Counted from the stretch's first letter, positions 7,999 through 16,211 are shown. The stretch: 64,000 bases of DNA from Treponema sp. (GCA_016293495.1 JAEDED010000010.1:12773-76772); one strand, 5' to 3'. Numbers and translations: made by a program. Notes: a model not told the origin generated them from the sequence alone.

Positions 7999-9231
7999 AT
8001 GAGAGTAAATATCAAAAAGTCAGTATTTATCGCATTTTCTTTTATTGTTTTCTCAGTTTCGGGAATTTTTGCCCAGGAAGCGAATAAACTGCTCGTTTCT
8101 GAAGGGGATATTAAAATTGTAGAAGAGCATGATTCAAAAGGTAAAACTAAAGGCTACCATCTCTACATTAAAAAGCGTCCAGGCGTTGAATCTGTAATGC
8201 TTACGGAAACTACAAAAGATCCTCTTGGCCTTGAACCTAATTATGCATACCGCGCAAAAGAGTATAATAAAATCAATGGCGACGAAATCAGAATGCTTAA
8301 CGGTGAACGTCTCGATTCCCCAAGTGCAAGATATTCTCTTGTTGATTCAACTGTCGAAAAAAATGAATACTTTGACAAGTGTTTTCATATTTATATCCCG
8401 GACGAAATAGTGTTCGGTTATCCCTGGAGCCGTAACGGAACTGTAAAAATCGGCAAAGGAACTTTTATCAACATCCGTTCTTTCGAAAAAAAATATTGTG
8501 ATTATACAGGGAAATATTTTGACAATCCGTACATGTTTGATTTAGTTGTCAGAAAGCGTCCTAAAAAAGCAGAACCTGAAAAGAAAGAGGAAGAAGTAAA
8601 AGAAGTCGTACTGACTGACAATTACAATCCGATGGCGGCTCAGACATTCGATGAAATTTCTGATTTTATGATTTATTCAAAAGGTCCGGAAACAATCGTT
8701 GACGACATTATGGATGTAATGAAAAGAATTGATCCTTCACAGGCATCTGATATTGTTTTTGCAATTGATGCTACAGGAAGCATGAAGGATGATATTCAGA
8801 AGCTCAAAGATGAATGGCTTGTTGCACTTGAAGAGGGTCTTAAAGATTACACAGATGTAATGATCGGGCTTGTGTTCTATAGAGATTACAACGATAACTT
8901 TAACTACAAGGGATTGCCTGTAAAAATTTATCCGTTTACAAAAGATTTTAATGTATTTGTAAAAAATGTAAGGGCAATTAGAATTGCAGGAAATGAAGGC
9001 GGCGATATTCCTGAGGCTGTTTACGAAGCCTTGTATGCGTCGATGGACTTTTTTGCATGGCGTGAAGGAGCTTCGAAAACCGTTATTCTTATCGGAGATG
9101 CAGAACCACATCCAGAACCAAGACGTACAAAAAAATACAGCCGCAAGCTGATCGAACAGATGTCTAAAGAAAGAAACATTGAAATCAATGCCATCATAAC
9201 ACCTGATAACAAAACAGACCGCGGCCGTTAA
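7999..9231 (+). CDS. von Willebrand factor A domain protein, exported
   Basis: A 410-residue protein with a cleavable signal peptide (hydrophobic to about residue 22, GIFA-QEAN). The N-terminal 200 residues are of unknown fold. The C-terminal vWA domain (about 245-400) carries the MIDAS start AIDATGSM in VFAIDATGSMKDD, with Thr in the second position, and later GNEGGDIPEAVYEAL and VILIGDAEPHPEP, which fit the remaining metal-coordinating loops. vWA domains bind protein partners through a divalent cation. The mature protein is most likely periplasmic or surface-exposed. A sigma28-like promoter overlaps its start, hinting at co-expression with motility genes. Confidence 0.8.
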   Translation: MRVNIKKSVFIAFSFIVFSVSGIFAQEANKLLVSEGDIKIVEEHDSKGKTKGYHLYIKKRPGVESVMLTETTKDPLGLEPNYAYRAKEYNKINGDEIRMLNGERLDSPSARYSLVDSTVEKNEYFDKCFHIYIPDEIVFGYPWSRNGTVKIGKGTFINIRSFEKKYCDYTGKYFDNPYMFDLVVRKRPKKAEPEKKEEEVKEVVLTDNYNPMAAQTFDEISDFMIYSKGPETIVDDIMDVMKRIDPSQASDIVFAIDATGSMKDDIQKLKDEWLVALEEGLKDYTDVMIGLVFYRDYNDNFNYKGLPVKIYPFTKDFNVFVKNVRAIRIAGNEGGDIPEAVYEALYASMDFFAWREGASKTVILIGDAEPHPEPRRTKKYSRKLIEQMSKERNIEINAIITPDNKTDRGR

Positions 9232-9232
9232 G

Positions 9233-9266
9233 TAAATAAATTAAATCTGATTTATTTATTTTGTTT
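9233..9266. terminator. AU-rich hairpin between convergent genes
   Basis: AAATAAATTAAATC (9234-9247) pairs with GATTTATTTATTT (9249-9261) with one bulge, in the 24-base gap between two converging genes, and is followed by TTTTGTTTTT. The stem is weak because it is nearly all A-U. Confidence 0.45.
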
Positions 9267-9693
9267 TTGCAGCTTTTTTATTCTGCTCTTCTTCAATAGC
9301 AGTAATTTTATCAAGCTGGATTTTTGCTAATTTCTTGAACTTTGGCTGAACCTGATAAGCTGCATCAGGTCTGTCATAGATTTCAATAATTTCGTTGAAC
9401 ATTGTTTTTGCAATCTGATATTTTTTCTGTTTGAGATTGTTTGTTGCAAGTTCGTATCTTGTTTCAACATAACATTTTAAATCTGCGCCGTAAGTATCGA
9501 TACATGCAATAAAATATTTGTTTGCAAGCTGATAATCTTCGTTTGCCGAAGCGTCCTGTCCTTTCTGGATTAACTGAGAATATGACAGATCATCTGTAAC
9601 AACTGCTTTGTTTGAGGCACATGAAGTAAAGGCTGCAATCGCAATGAAAGCGCCTGCTAAAATTGTAATCAATTTGAAATTTAATTTTTTCAT
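9256..9693 (-). CDS. TPR-like lipoprotein
   Basis: A 145-residue lipoprotein with lipobox FTSC (Cys25). The mature part is helical with two or three TPR-like pairs (LIQKGQDASANEDYQLANKY, then YELATNNLKQKKYQIAKTMF) and a Lys-rich C-terminus. It may serve as a membrane-bound scaffold resembling the tetratricopeptide portion of BamD-like or YbgF-like proteins, but it is too short to assign to either. A TTGTTG-17-TACTAT promoter (minus strand, about 9728-9700) lies 6 bases before its ATG, with no SD, suggesting a leaderless message. It is followed by an AU hairpin. Confidence 0.7.
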   Translation of the reverse strand: MKKLNFKLITILAGAFIAIAAFTSCASNKAVVTDDLSYSQLIQKGQDASANEDYQLANKYFIACIDTYGADLKCYVETRYELATNNLKQKKYQIAKTMFNEIIEIYDRPDAAYQVQPKFKKLAKIQLDKITAIEEEQNKKAAKTK

Positions 9694-9705
9694 GCTTAAA
9701 TAGTA

Positions 9706-10794
9706 TCAAAACTTTTGTGAAACAACAAGTCTGTTTTTTCCGTTCTGTTTACCGATGAGGAGATTTTTATCTGCGTCATTTAAAACTTCAATTGCAGAAT
9801 TCCAGTGCTTTGAAGAGCTCATGCCGTAAGTTGCAGAAACATGAATAATCTGTCCGTTGTAATAGAACGGTGAAAGAGAAAGAAGTTCACGGATTGTATC
9901 AAGTTCGAATACAGTTTCTGAAGAAATACGTGGAAAGATAATTAAGAATTCTTCGCCGCCCCATCTTGCAACTGCAGTCTGAGGATCAAGTTTTGATTTT
10001 AATTCATGGGTATAACTTTTAAGAACAAAGTCTCCGCAGTCATGACCGTATGTGTCGTTAATTTTTTTGAAGTCGTCAATGTCGAGAATTGCAATTGCAT
10101 ATTCAATGCTTTCATTTGCTTTGCGTGATTCGCAGGTTGTAAAGAACGACAGTGCGAGATAACGGTTCATTAAGCCGGTTAGCGTGTCGTGACAGGTAAT
10201 GTATTCAAGCTTTTTTTGTGTAGATTCATTTTTAAGTCTCATCTTCATCAGAGAAATTGAACTGTTCAGAGAAATCAGAATGAGCTGAATACAGGTAATT
10301 GTAATGTTTGAAAAAAGTGTGATTCTTGTATAAAGAAGCTGGGGAGGAGTTAATTCCTCTGTAGAAATATAAACCTGAAACTTATAGAAAAAAGTATGAA
10401 TGATCGTAAGGGAAATAACTGTAAGAGATAAAATGAAAAACTTTTTGTTTGTCTTATAAACATTGCTGAATAAATAACAGATGATAAAAAATGAAATCAA
10501 AAGAATCTCAAATTTTGGATCGCATTTTGTAACAGTAATGGAATACGCAATTCTTAAACAGGATTCAATTATATAGAACATATAAAGAAGAAACGTATTT
10601 TTTTTGTGAAGTAATAAAGTTATGATTACATAAATTGCAGCTGATGCTGTATTCCAGATCAATACAGGTAGAAAAAAAGTATGATAGTGCCCGAACATAA
10701 CAAGGCTGTTTAATAGAAGAATTGCAGCAGTAATAAAACATATGAATGGGAATGGGTTAGTTAAAATACGCATTGCAAGGGCTCTTGTTTTCAT
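9706..10794 (-). CDS. membrane-bound GGDEF diguanylate cyclase
   Basis: A 362-residue protein with about six transmembrane segments in the first 190 residues (similar to the 7TM or MASE-type input modules) and a C-terminal GGDEF domain (about 200-360). The active-site loop reads ARWGGEEF, an active A-site variant, and DIDDFKKINDTYGHDCGD is the conserved metal and GTP region. The position five residues ahead of GGEEF, where the RxxD inhibitory site would lie, holds QT rather than Arg/Asp, so canonical product inhibition is absent. Its ATG overlaps the stop of the upstream GGDEF gene by one base (TAATG). The membrane part is predicted to sense an unknown signal and make c-di-GMP in the cytoplasm. 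Confidence 0.85.
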   Translation of the reverse strand: MKTRALAMRILTNPFPFICFITAAILLLNSLVMFGHYHTFFLPVLIWNTASAAIYVIITLLLHKKNTFLLYMFYIIESCLRIAYSITVTKCDPKFEILLISFFIICYLFSNVYKTNKKFFILSLTVISLTIIHTFFYKFQVYISTEELTPPQLLYTRITLFSNITITCIQLILISLNSSISLMKMRLKNESTQKKLEYITCHDTLTGLMNRYLALSFFTTCESRKANESIEYAIAILDIDDFKKINDTYGHDCGDFVLKSYTHELKSKLDPQTAVARWGGEEFLIIFPRISSETVFELDTIRELLSLSPFYYNGQIIHVSATYGMSSSKHWNSAIEVLNDADKNLLIGKQNGKNRLVVSQKF

Positions 10795-11870
10795 TAATTT
10801 GCATCTCCTTTAACAATGCAGTTTTTGCCTGACTGTTTTCCTTTAATGAGATTTTTGTCTGCTTCAATAAGCATCTGTTGAAAGTGTACTGATCTGTTTG
10901 GCTTTGAAAGACCGAGCGTAATTGTAAGTTTGATTGCCTTGTTGAAATAAATGAAAGAATAATCCTGAACACGGCTTCTTATCATTTCGAGAGTTTCTTC
11001 TGCAATTTCTGTATTGCCTGCAAAGATAATCAGAAATTCCTCGCCACCCCATCTTGCAAAAACTGTTTTCTCTGGCAGAGCTCTGAGGATAATGTTTGAA
11101 ATTGTTTTTAATACTGCATCACCACAGTCGTGCCCGAAGCTGTCATTAAGTTTTTTGAAGTTATCAATATCAAAAATACAGGTAGCAAAAATTGTATCTG
11201 CGTATTCCGGCTTTGTTGCGTAATCGTTCATGATTTCTGAAACGCGGCGACGGTTGTATATTTTTGTCAGCGCATCATGTGTAGCAGAGAAGTGAAGGTG
11301 AGCTGTTTTGACTTTTGTTTTTTCGTGAAAGCGGTAAAACTTTGTCTGTATTACGTAAGCGATAAAAATGATTGTGAGAAGACTCGTTCCCGAGTAAACG
11401 CAGTAGTGAAGAAGATAGAATGACGGAGTCAGCGGCTGTTCAACAGCTACCGGTTTAAAGTCAATTATCTGAATTGCAAAAATCAGGATGATTGTAAATA
11501 TTGCCGGATAAACTGTGTATTTTGAAGAGTTTTTGGCAGTGATGACAATCATGAACAGATAAGCAAGAAGTGTTAAAGTCAGAATGTATGAGCCTGCATC
11601 GTCACCAAATTTTATCGTAATTAGAAATGAATAAATAATTGTTTCAATATAAGCAAAGAAAAAAAGAAAAACTGAAGGAACGCATTTAGAAAGAATAATT
11701 GTAATCAGATAAAGAATTGCTGCGTGAATATGATATTTACATAATAAGTCTAATGTTTCTATAAAACAGAAGGGTGCAAGTACAAGATGCATAAGAAATA
11801 TGATCGCACACAGAACATTAGTGTCTTTTTTAACGAGAACATAATTTATTTTTTGCTTAATATTAGACAT
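10794..11870 (-). CDS. membrane-bound GGDEF diguanylate cyclase
   Basis: A 358-residue paralogue of the next gene with five or six N-terminal transmembrane segments and a C-terminal GGDEF domain. The catalytic loop is ARWGGEEF, and the metal-binding stretch is CIFDIDNFKKLNDSFGHDCGD. It also lacks an RxxD inhibitory site. The pair is translated together through a TAATG overlap, and together they look like a recent duplication. The promoter TTGTTA-17-TATAAT (11906-11878) places transcription at the ATG, with no SD. It is divergent from the Fur-family regulator and shares a 146-bp intergenic region holding three Zur-type operators, but these lie on the far side of its promoter. Confidence 0.85.
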   Translation of the reverse strand: MSNIKQKINYVLVKKDTNVLCAIIFLMHLVLAPFCFIETLDLLCKYHIHAAILYLITIILSKCVPSVFLFFFAYIETIIYSFLITIKFGDDAGSYILTLTLLAYLFMIVITAKNSSKYTVYPAIFTIILIFAIQIIDFKPVAVEQPLTPSFYLLHYCVYSGTSLLTIIFIAYVIQTKFYRFHEKTKVKTAHLHFSATHDALTKIYNRRRVSEIMNDYATKPEYADTIFATCIFDIDNFKKLNDSFGHDCGDAVLKTISNIILRALPEKTVFARWGGEEFLIIFAGNTEIAEETLEMIRSRVQDYSFIYFNKAIKLTITLGLSKPNRSVHFQQMLIEADKNLIKGKQSGKNCIVKGDAN

Positions 11871-11877
11871 TCATTTA

Positions 11878-11906
11878 ATTATAAGTTATTAAAGTCAAAT
11901 TAACAA
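11878..11906 (-). promoter_or_regulatory. sigma70 promoter of the GGDEF pair
   Basis: Minus strand: TTGTTA (11906-11901), 17 bases, TATAAT (11883-11878). The ATG begins 7 bases downstream, so the transcript would be leaderless. The nearest Zur-type operator starts 29 bases upstream of its -35 box. Confidence 0.65.
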
Positions 11907-11934
11907 CATTATAGAAAATTCAGAGTGAATAAAA

Positions 11935-11997
11935 TGCAAATAATTTGCATTTTCATATTGCAAATAATTTGCATTTTCATATTGCAAATAATTTGCA
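11935..11997 (+). promoter_or_regulatory. three tandem 7-1-7 palindromic operators (Zur/Fur type)
   Basis: TGCAAATAATTTGCA, a perfect 7-1-7 inverted repeat of 15 bp, occurs three times at 11935-11949, 11959-11973 and 11983-11997. The spacing is exactly 24 bp, and the connecting sequence is nearly identical. The 7-1-7 symmetry is the classic architecture for Fur, Zur and PerR boxes. The third copy overlaps the -35 box of the downstream regulator's promoter. The spacing of just over two helical turns puts successive sites on about the same DNA face, which fits cooperative dimer binding. Confidence 0.8.
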
Positions 11998-12009
11998 TTT
12001 TCATATAAT
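11982..12009 (+). promoter_or_regulatory. promoter of the Fur-family gene overlapping operator 3
   Basis: TTGCAA (11982-11987), 16 bases, TATAAT (12004-12009); ATG 12017 follows 7 bases later with no SD. The -35 box is inside the third palindrome, so bound repressor would block RNA polymerase and autoregulate the gene. Confidence 0.65.
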
Positions 12010-12016
12010 TAAAATT

Positions 12017-12433
12017 ATGAGACCTGTTGAATATAAGACAAAAGTTGGAGAAGAAATTCTTTCATTCCTCGAGTCACAAAAAGATACTGCGCTGAGCGTA
12101 ATGGATATCTGTGACAAAATGGAAAAACGAAATGTAAAATCAAACATTACGACAATTTACCGTCAGCTTGATAAACTTGTTGCTGCAAAAAAAGTAATCA
12201 TGCATTCAGCTAAAGACGGCAAGAAAGGTTTGTATCAGTACATTGCCGGTGAACAGGAATGTCTTTCGCATCTTCATATACAGTGCACGGAATGTGCAAA
12301 AATCATTCATCTGGACTGCGGGGAATCTAAAGAATTTACGGATCATATTGTTGAAGAACATGGAATCATTCTTGATTTTTCAAAAACAGTAATTTACGGA
12401 CTTTGCAAACAGTGTGCAAAGAAGAACAGGTAA
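12017..12433 (+). CDS. Fur-family metal regulator, Zur-like
   Basis: A 138-residue protein, the usual length for the family when ATG 12017 is used; an upstream TTG would add 24 residues encoded by the operator repeats and is unlikely. An N-terminal winged helix (about 10-80; ITTIYRQLDKLVAAKKV is the recognition helix region) is followed by a dimerisation and metal domain with HLHIQCTEC and LCKQC. These two CxxC pairs form the structural zinc site typical of Zur, PerR and most Fur proteins. The adjacent ZnuA-like gene favours Zur over Fur or PerR, but the regulatory ligand is an inference. It likely represses itself and the following transporter gene. Confidence 0.85.
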   Translation: MRPVEYKTKVGEEILSFLESQKDTALSVMDICDKMEKRNVKSNITTIYRQLDKLVAAKKVIMHSAKDGKKGLYQYIAGEQECLSHLHIQCTECAKIIHLDCGESKEFTDHIVEEHGIILDFSKTVIYGLCKQCAKKNR

Positions 12434-12444
12434 AAGGAATTTCT

Positions 12445-13470
12445 ATGAAAAACAGTTTTACAAAATTCCTTGCAGTTATTTTTCTTGTTTCTCTTTCAGG
12501 AATTTTTACAGCATGTGGAAATGATAAAAAATCTGCAGCTGAATCTAAAGAAAAAATTAAAATCGTAACAACAATTTATCCGATTTATGAATGGGTAAAA
12601 AATATCGTTCAGGATAAAGCTGACGTTCAGCTTCTGATCAGTTCCGGAACAGATCTTCACAGCTGGCAGCCGGCAATGAAAGATATCGCTTTAATTACAG
12701 GTGATGACACAGATCTGTTTATCTACAATGGCGGCGAATCAGATTTTTGGGTAAAAAAACTTATTCCAAAAATGGAAGCAAACGGCGTTCAGTATTTTTC
12801 TGTTATGAAAGAAAACGTCGCCCTTCTTGAGCCGATGGGTGAACATCACCATGAACGCGACGAATACGATGAATACGCTCACGATGAAGATGGCGATCAC
12901 GATGAATACGCTCACGATGAAGCTGAAGAATTCGATCCTGATGAATACGATGAACATATCTGGCTTTCTGTAAAACGAATGCCGTTGTTTGTAAATTCCC
13001 TCGCAGAAAAAATTGCAGAAGTTGATGAAGCAAATGCTGATTTTTATTTAAGCAATGCGCACTCGTATGCATCTGAATGTTCTGCATCTTATAAAAAATA
13101 TTCAGAGCAGATTGAAAATTTATCGAATAAGACAATCGTAATTGCAGATAGAAATCCGTTTGTCTACCTCGCGAGTGATCTTGGTCTTGAAGTTTATGCA
13201 GCCTTTCACGGTTGCTCTGCAGATTCTGAGGCTTCGTTTGATGTTGTTGTTGGACTTGTTAACGTGATTGAAGAGAAAAATATTGGGGTAGTTGTGTGCT
13301 GTGATGTTAAGAATCGAATTGCAGAAACAATTGATTCAAATGTTAAGTCGCGTAAGCTTGATATTGTTGTGCTTGATTCAATGCAGGCAAAAATTTCTGA
13401 TGACAGAAATTATAATTCAATAATGATTGAGAATCTTGAGAAGATCAAAAAAATTCTTTCGACAGAATAA
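12445..13470 (+). CDS. znuA: zinc ABC transporter substrate-binding lipoprotein (ZnuA/AdcA-like)
   Basis: A 341-residue lipoprotein with lipobox FTAC (Cys24) and the cluster A-I metal-binding fold. The three His ligand motifs are present: DLHSWQP, DEHIWLS and AAFHGCSADSEASFD. Between the first and second lies the low-complexity His/Asp/Glu-rich loop (about residues 130-175) with two copies of DEYAHDE, typical of zinc-specific rather than manganese-specific members. It delivers Zn2+ to a ZnuBC permease, which is not encoded nearby. The gene follows the Zur-like regulator by 11 bases with an SD-like AAAGGAA, so it is in the same operon and probably zinc-repressed. ATG 12445 is chosen because it starts the signal peptide. 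Confidence 0.85.
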   Translation: MKNSFTKFLAVIFLVSLSGIFTACGNDKKSAAESKEKIKIVTTIYPIYEWVKNIVQDKADVQLLISSGTDLHSWQPAMKDIALITGDDTDLFIYNGGESDFWVKKLIPKMEANGVQYFSVMKENVALLEPMGEHHHERDEYDEYAHDEDGDHDEYAHDEAEEFDPDEYDEHIWLSVKRMPLFVNSLAEKIAEVDEANADFYLSNAHSYASECSASYKKYSEQIENLSNKTIVIADRNPFVYLASDLGLEVYAAFHGCSADSEASFDVVVGLVNVIEEKNIGVVVCCDVKNRIAETIDSNVKSRKLDIVVLDSMQAKISDDRNYNSIMIENLEKIKKILSTE

Positions 13471-13566
13471 AAAACTTCTGATTATATATATTCAGGTTAA
13501 TCCTGTTATGGCAATTGTTAAAAAATGTTGATTTTGCTATAATTTATGCCATTATAAGGAAATACT

Positions 13567-15111
13567 ATGGCTATTGATAAATACGAAATCGTAATCGGAT
13601 GCGAAATCCATACTCAGCTTTTGACAAAAACTAAGGCTTTCTGTGCATGTGAAAACCGCTACGGAGGAATGCCTGATACTCGCGTTTGTCCTGTTTGTCT
13701 GGGACTTCCTGGTGCTATGCCACGCGTAAGTAGAGGTTATGTTGAACTTGGAGCAGTTGCAGGACAGGCTTTGAACTGTAATATTTCGCGCTTTACAAAA
13801 TTCGACCGCAAGCATTATTTCTATCCTGACCTTGCAAAAGGTTATCAGATTACACAGTACGATATTCCGCTTTGTACTGACGGCCATGTAGACCTTCCTT
13901 TTAAACATTATCCAGAAGATGAACAGCCGGGCGGAGCAAAATGCCGTTCGACAAACTTTAAAGGTGAAGACTGTATTATCGAAACTGAAGGTTCAAAATA
14001 TCGCCGTGTTCGTATTGAACGCATTCACCTTGAAGAGGACGTAGGTAAGTCACTCCACATCGAAGGAAAACACTCTTACATTGACTACAACCGCTGTGGT
14101 ACACCGCTTATCGAAATCGTAACAAAACCAGATATTACTTCTCCGGAAGAAGCAGCTCTCTTTATGCAGACAGTTCAGGAAATCCTCCGTTACGTAAAAG
14201 TTACAAAAGGAAATCTCGAAGAAGGAAACATGCGTTGTGATGCCAATATCAACCTTAACGTCTGGGCAGACGGAAAGCTTTATCACACACCTATTTCTGA
14301 AATCAAAAACCTGAACTCATTCCGTTCAATTAAAGAAGCTTGTGCATATGAAGCAAAACGTCAGCTCGAAGAATTCATAAACGACCGTCAGGAATTTAAT
14401 CCTGGATTTAAAGTAACAATGGGTTGGGATGAAGTAAACGGAAAGACAACTGTTCAGCGTACAAAGAACTCATTCGTTGACTACCGCTTTGTTGTTGAAC
14501 CTGACATCAAGCCTTTCAGCGTAAGCGAAGAATTGATTAAAGCCGCTTTCGAAAAAGTTGGTGAACTTCCAGAACAGAAGAGAAATCGTTATAAGAAAGA
14601 ATTAGGACTTTCTGATTTTGATGTTGAAACTCTTACATCATACCGCGAACTTGCATTGTGGTTTGAAGAAGCAGCTTCAAAATCAAAAGCACCAAAACGT
14701 GTTGCAAACTTAATGCTTTCTGAACTTCTTGCAAAACTCAATGAAGAAAAGAAATCAATTGCAGATATCGCTTTAAGTCCTGCACACATTGCAGAACTTG
14801 CAGATGCTCTTGAAGATAAAAAGATTACTTCTAAACAGGGAAAAGATGTATTTGCAGAAATGCTTGCTTCTAACAAAATGCCTTCTGTCATCATCAAAGA
14901 AAAAGGAATGGAAGTTGTAAGCGATGCCGGTGCAATTGAAAAAATTGTTGACGAAGTAATTGCTGCAAATCCAAAAGCAATTGCTGACTATAAGTCTGGT
15001 AAAACAAACGTTGTCGGCTGGCTTATGGGGCAGGTTATGAAAGCTTCTCAGGGAAAAGCAAATCCTGGTCAGGCTACAAAACTTGTTCAGGAAAAACTTG
15101 CAGCTTTGTAA
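13567..15111 (+). CDS. gatB: aspartyl/glutamyl-tRNA amidotransferase subunit B
   Basis: A 514-residue GatB of full length: N-terminal GatB/E kinase-like domain starting YEIVIGCEIHTQLLTKTKAF, the zinc-site cysteines in FCACENRYGG and TRVCPVCLG, the conserved KHYFYPDLAKGYQITQY and HLEEDVGKS motifs, and the C-terminal YqeY-like tail domain (from about residue 370). With GatA and GatC it amidates misacylated Glu-tRNA(Gln) or Asp-tRNA(Asn). GatA and GatC are not adjacent. An SD AAGGAAA precedes ATG 13567, and TGC-TATAAT (13535-13543) supplies an extended -10 promoter. It ends at a strong terminator. Confidence 0.95.
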   Translation: MAIDKYEIVIGCEIHTQLLTKTKAFCACENRYGGMPDTRVCPVCLGLPGAMPRVSRGYVELGAVAGQALNCNISRFTKFDRKHYFYPDLAKGYQITQYDIPLCTDGHVDLPFKHYPEDEQPGGAKCRSTNFKGEDCIIETEGSKYRRVRIERIHLEEDVGKSLHIEGKHSYIDYNRCGTPLIEIVTKPDITSPEEAALFMQTVQEILRYVKVTKGNLEEGNMRCDANINLNVWADGKLYHTPISEIKNLNSFRSIKEACAYEAKRQLEEFINDRQEFNPGFKVTMGWDEVNGKTTVQRTKNSFVDYRFVVEPDIKPFSVSEELIKAAFEKVGELPEQKRNRYKKELGLSDFDVETLTSYRELALWFEEAASKSKAPKRVANLMLSELLAKLNEEKKSIADIALSPAHIAELADALEDKKITSKQGKDVFAEMLASNKMPSVIIKEKGMEVVSDAGAIEKIVDEVIAANPKAIADYKSGKTNVVGWLMGQVMKASQGKANPGQATKLVQEKLAAL

Positions 15112-15136
15112 TTTTTTGAAAAAGCTTATAATAAAG

Positions 15137-15167
15137 GTGCCCCGATAAAAAGGGGCGCTCTTGTTTT
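15137..15167 (+). terminator. intrinsic terminator of gatB
   Basis: GTGCCCC (15137-15143) pairs with GGGGCGC (15152-15158) across an 8-nt loop, followed by TCTTGTTTT. Stability comes from five G-C pairs. Confidence 0.8.
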
Positions 15168-15197
15168 AAAAACAAATTGTTATTAAAATAAAATCAG

Positions 15198-15312
15198 TTT
15201 GCAGGGGAACGGGAGTCGGATCTGAAAAGTTCTGGACTTAACCGTTGAGAGAAGCGTAAAGACGTGCAACCCTTTGAACCTGTTGAAAGATAGGAAGCAC
15301 GGTTAGATATAA
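15198..15312 (+). promoter_or_regulatory. TPP riboswitch (THI element)
   Basis: The region directly before thiM carries the THI hallmarks. TGAGAG (15246-15251) and ACCCTTTGAACCTG (15269-15282) match the pyrimidine-sensing and P2/P4 consensus. AGGGG (15203-15207) pairs with CCCTT (15270-15274) as P2, ACGG...AGTC pairs with GACT...CCGT as an extended P3, and AACC pairs with GGTT (15301-15304) as P4. The 3' strand is atypical: the usual ATAATGCCAGCGTAGGGA is replaced by a segment reading AAGATAGGAAGCACGG. It precedes an intrinsic terminator, so it most likely works by transcription attenuation when TPP is bound. Confidence 0.8.
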
Positions 15313-15317
15313 TCATG

Positions 15318-15345
15318 CTCTCCGTTTTGGGGAGTTTTTTTATTT
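15318..15345 (+). terminator. riboswitch-associated intrinsic terminator
   Basis: CTCTCC (15318-15323) pairs with GGGGAG (15329-15334) over a TTTT-rich loop and is followed by seven T. It lies between the THI element and thiM and is the likely expression platform. Confidence 0.75.
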
Positions 15346-15380
15346 TAAAACCGTCTCCTTGAAAAAAAAAGGAGTCGAAA

Positions 15381-16211
15381 ATGACAGAATCAGAAATCAA
15401 ATCAAAAGTTGCAAAGGCTGTAAAACTCGTCCGCGAAAAAAAGCCTCTTGCTCCATCAATCACAAACACAGTTACAATCAACTTTGTCGCAAACGCTCAG
15501 ATTGCAGTCGGCGGTAGTGCAGCAATGGTTTATCTTCCTGACGAAGGTGAATGTATTGCAAAAATCGGAGGCGCAGTTTACATCAATGCTGGTACAATGT
15601 TTCCTGTTTACGAAGAATCACTTCCGCGCTGTGTAAAAGCATGTGCAAAAAATAATACTCCATGGGTTTTAGATCCTGTAGGTCTTGGAATCGGTTCACT
15701 CAGAACAAAGCTTGTTGCAGGCTTTAAAGATTTTCCGCCAAGCATTATCCGCGGAAATGCATCAGAAATTATTGCGGTTGCAAAACTCTGGAATGTAATT
15801 GAAGATGCAAAATCAGACGGACCTAAAGGTGTTGATACAGTTGATGCCGTTAAGGATGCAGAGAATGCAGCAAAGGCGCTTGCAAAATTTATTAAAGGCG
15901 CAGTTTCTGTTTCGGGAATTGAAGACTTTGTTACAGACGGCGAAACTTCTGTTTATGCAAAAGGCGGAAGTCACTTTATGGAAAAAATTACAGGAGCCGG
16001 ATGTTCACTCGGCGGAGTATGTGCAGTGTATGCAAGCGTAACAGATCCGTTTACAGCAGCTCTTACAGCAACTCAGATTTACAACGTTGCTGGAAGCCGT
16101 GCAGAAAAACTCTGCCGCGGACCTGCAAGCTTCCAGGAGAAGTTTATCGATGAACTGTATCTTGCAACTCCTGAAGACGTTTCGGAAAATGATTTTTCAA
16201 TCTGCAAATGA
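15381..16211 (+). CDS. thiM: hydroxyethylthiazole kinase
   Basis: A 276-residue ThiM, full length. Characteristic stretches are TNTVTINFVANAQIAVGGSAAM at the thiazole site, VLDPVGLGIGSLR, IIRGNASEI with the anion-hole Asn, and the catalytic KITGAGCSLGGVCAVY with Cys. It phosphorylates 4-methyl-5-(2-hydroxyethyl)thiazole for thiamine salvage in the cytoplasm. An SD AAAGGAG lies ahead of ATG 15381. It is the first gene of an operon with a thiamine-binding protein and thiE, controlled by the TPP riboswitch. ThiC, ThiD and the thiazole biosynthetic genes are not present here, which suggests salvage rather than de novo synthesis. Confidence 0.95.
   Translation: MTESEIKSKVAKAVKLVREKKPLAPSITNTVTINFVANAQIAVGGSAAMVYLPDEGECIAKIGGAVYINAGTMFPVYEESLPRCVKACAKNNTPWVLDPVGLGIGSLRTKLVAGFKDFPPSIIRGNASEIIAVAKLWNVIEDAKSDGPKGVDTVDAVKDAENAAKALAKFIKGAVSVSGIEDFVTDGETSVYAKGGSHFMEKITGAGCSLGGVCAVYASVTDPFTAALTATQIYNVAGSRAEKLCRGPASFQEKFIDELYLATPEDVSENDFSICK

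Noticed and set aside
11945..12016. TTG-start extension adding 24 residues to the Fur-family protein
   Set aside because: The added codons are the operator repeats themselves, and the family starts near ATG 12017, which gives the usual length of 138 residues.
12739..13135. Minus-strand ORFs rich in Val/Phe/Ile and Arg/His across znuA
   Set aside because: They are mirrors of the His/Asp-rich repeats on the coding strand; codon pattern and domain content support only the plus strand.
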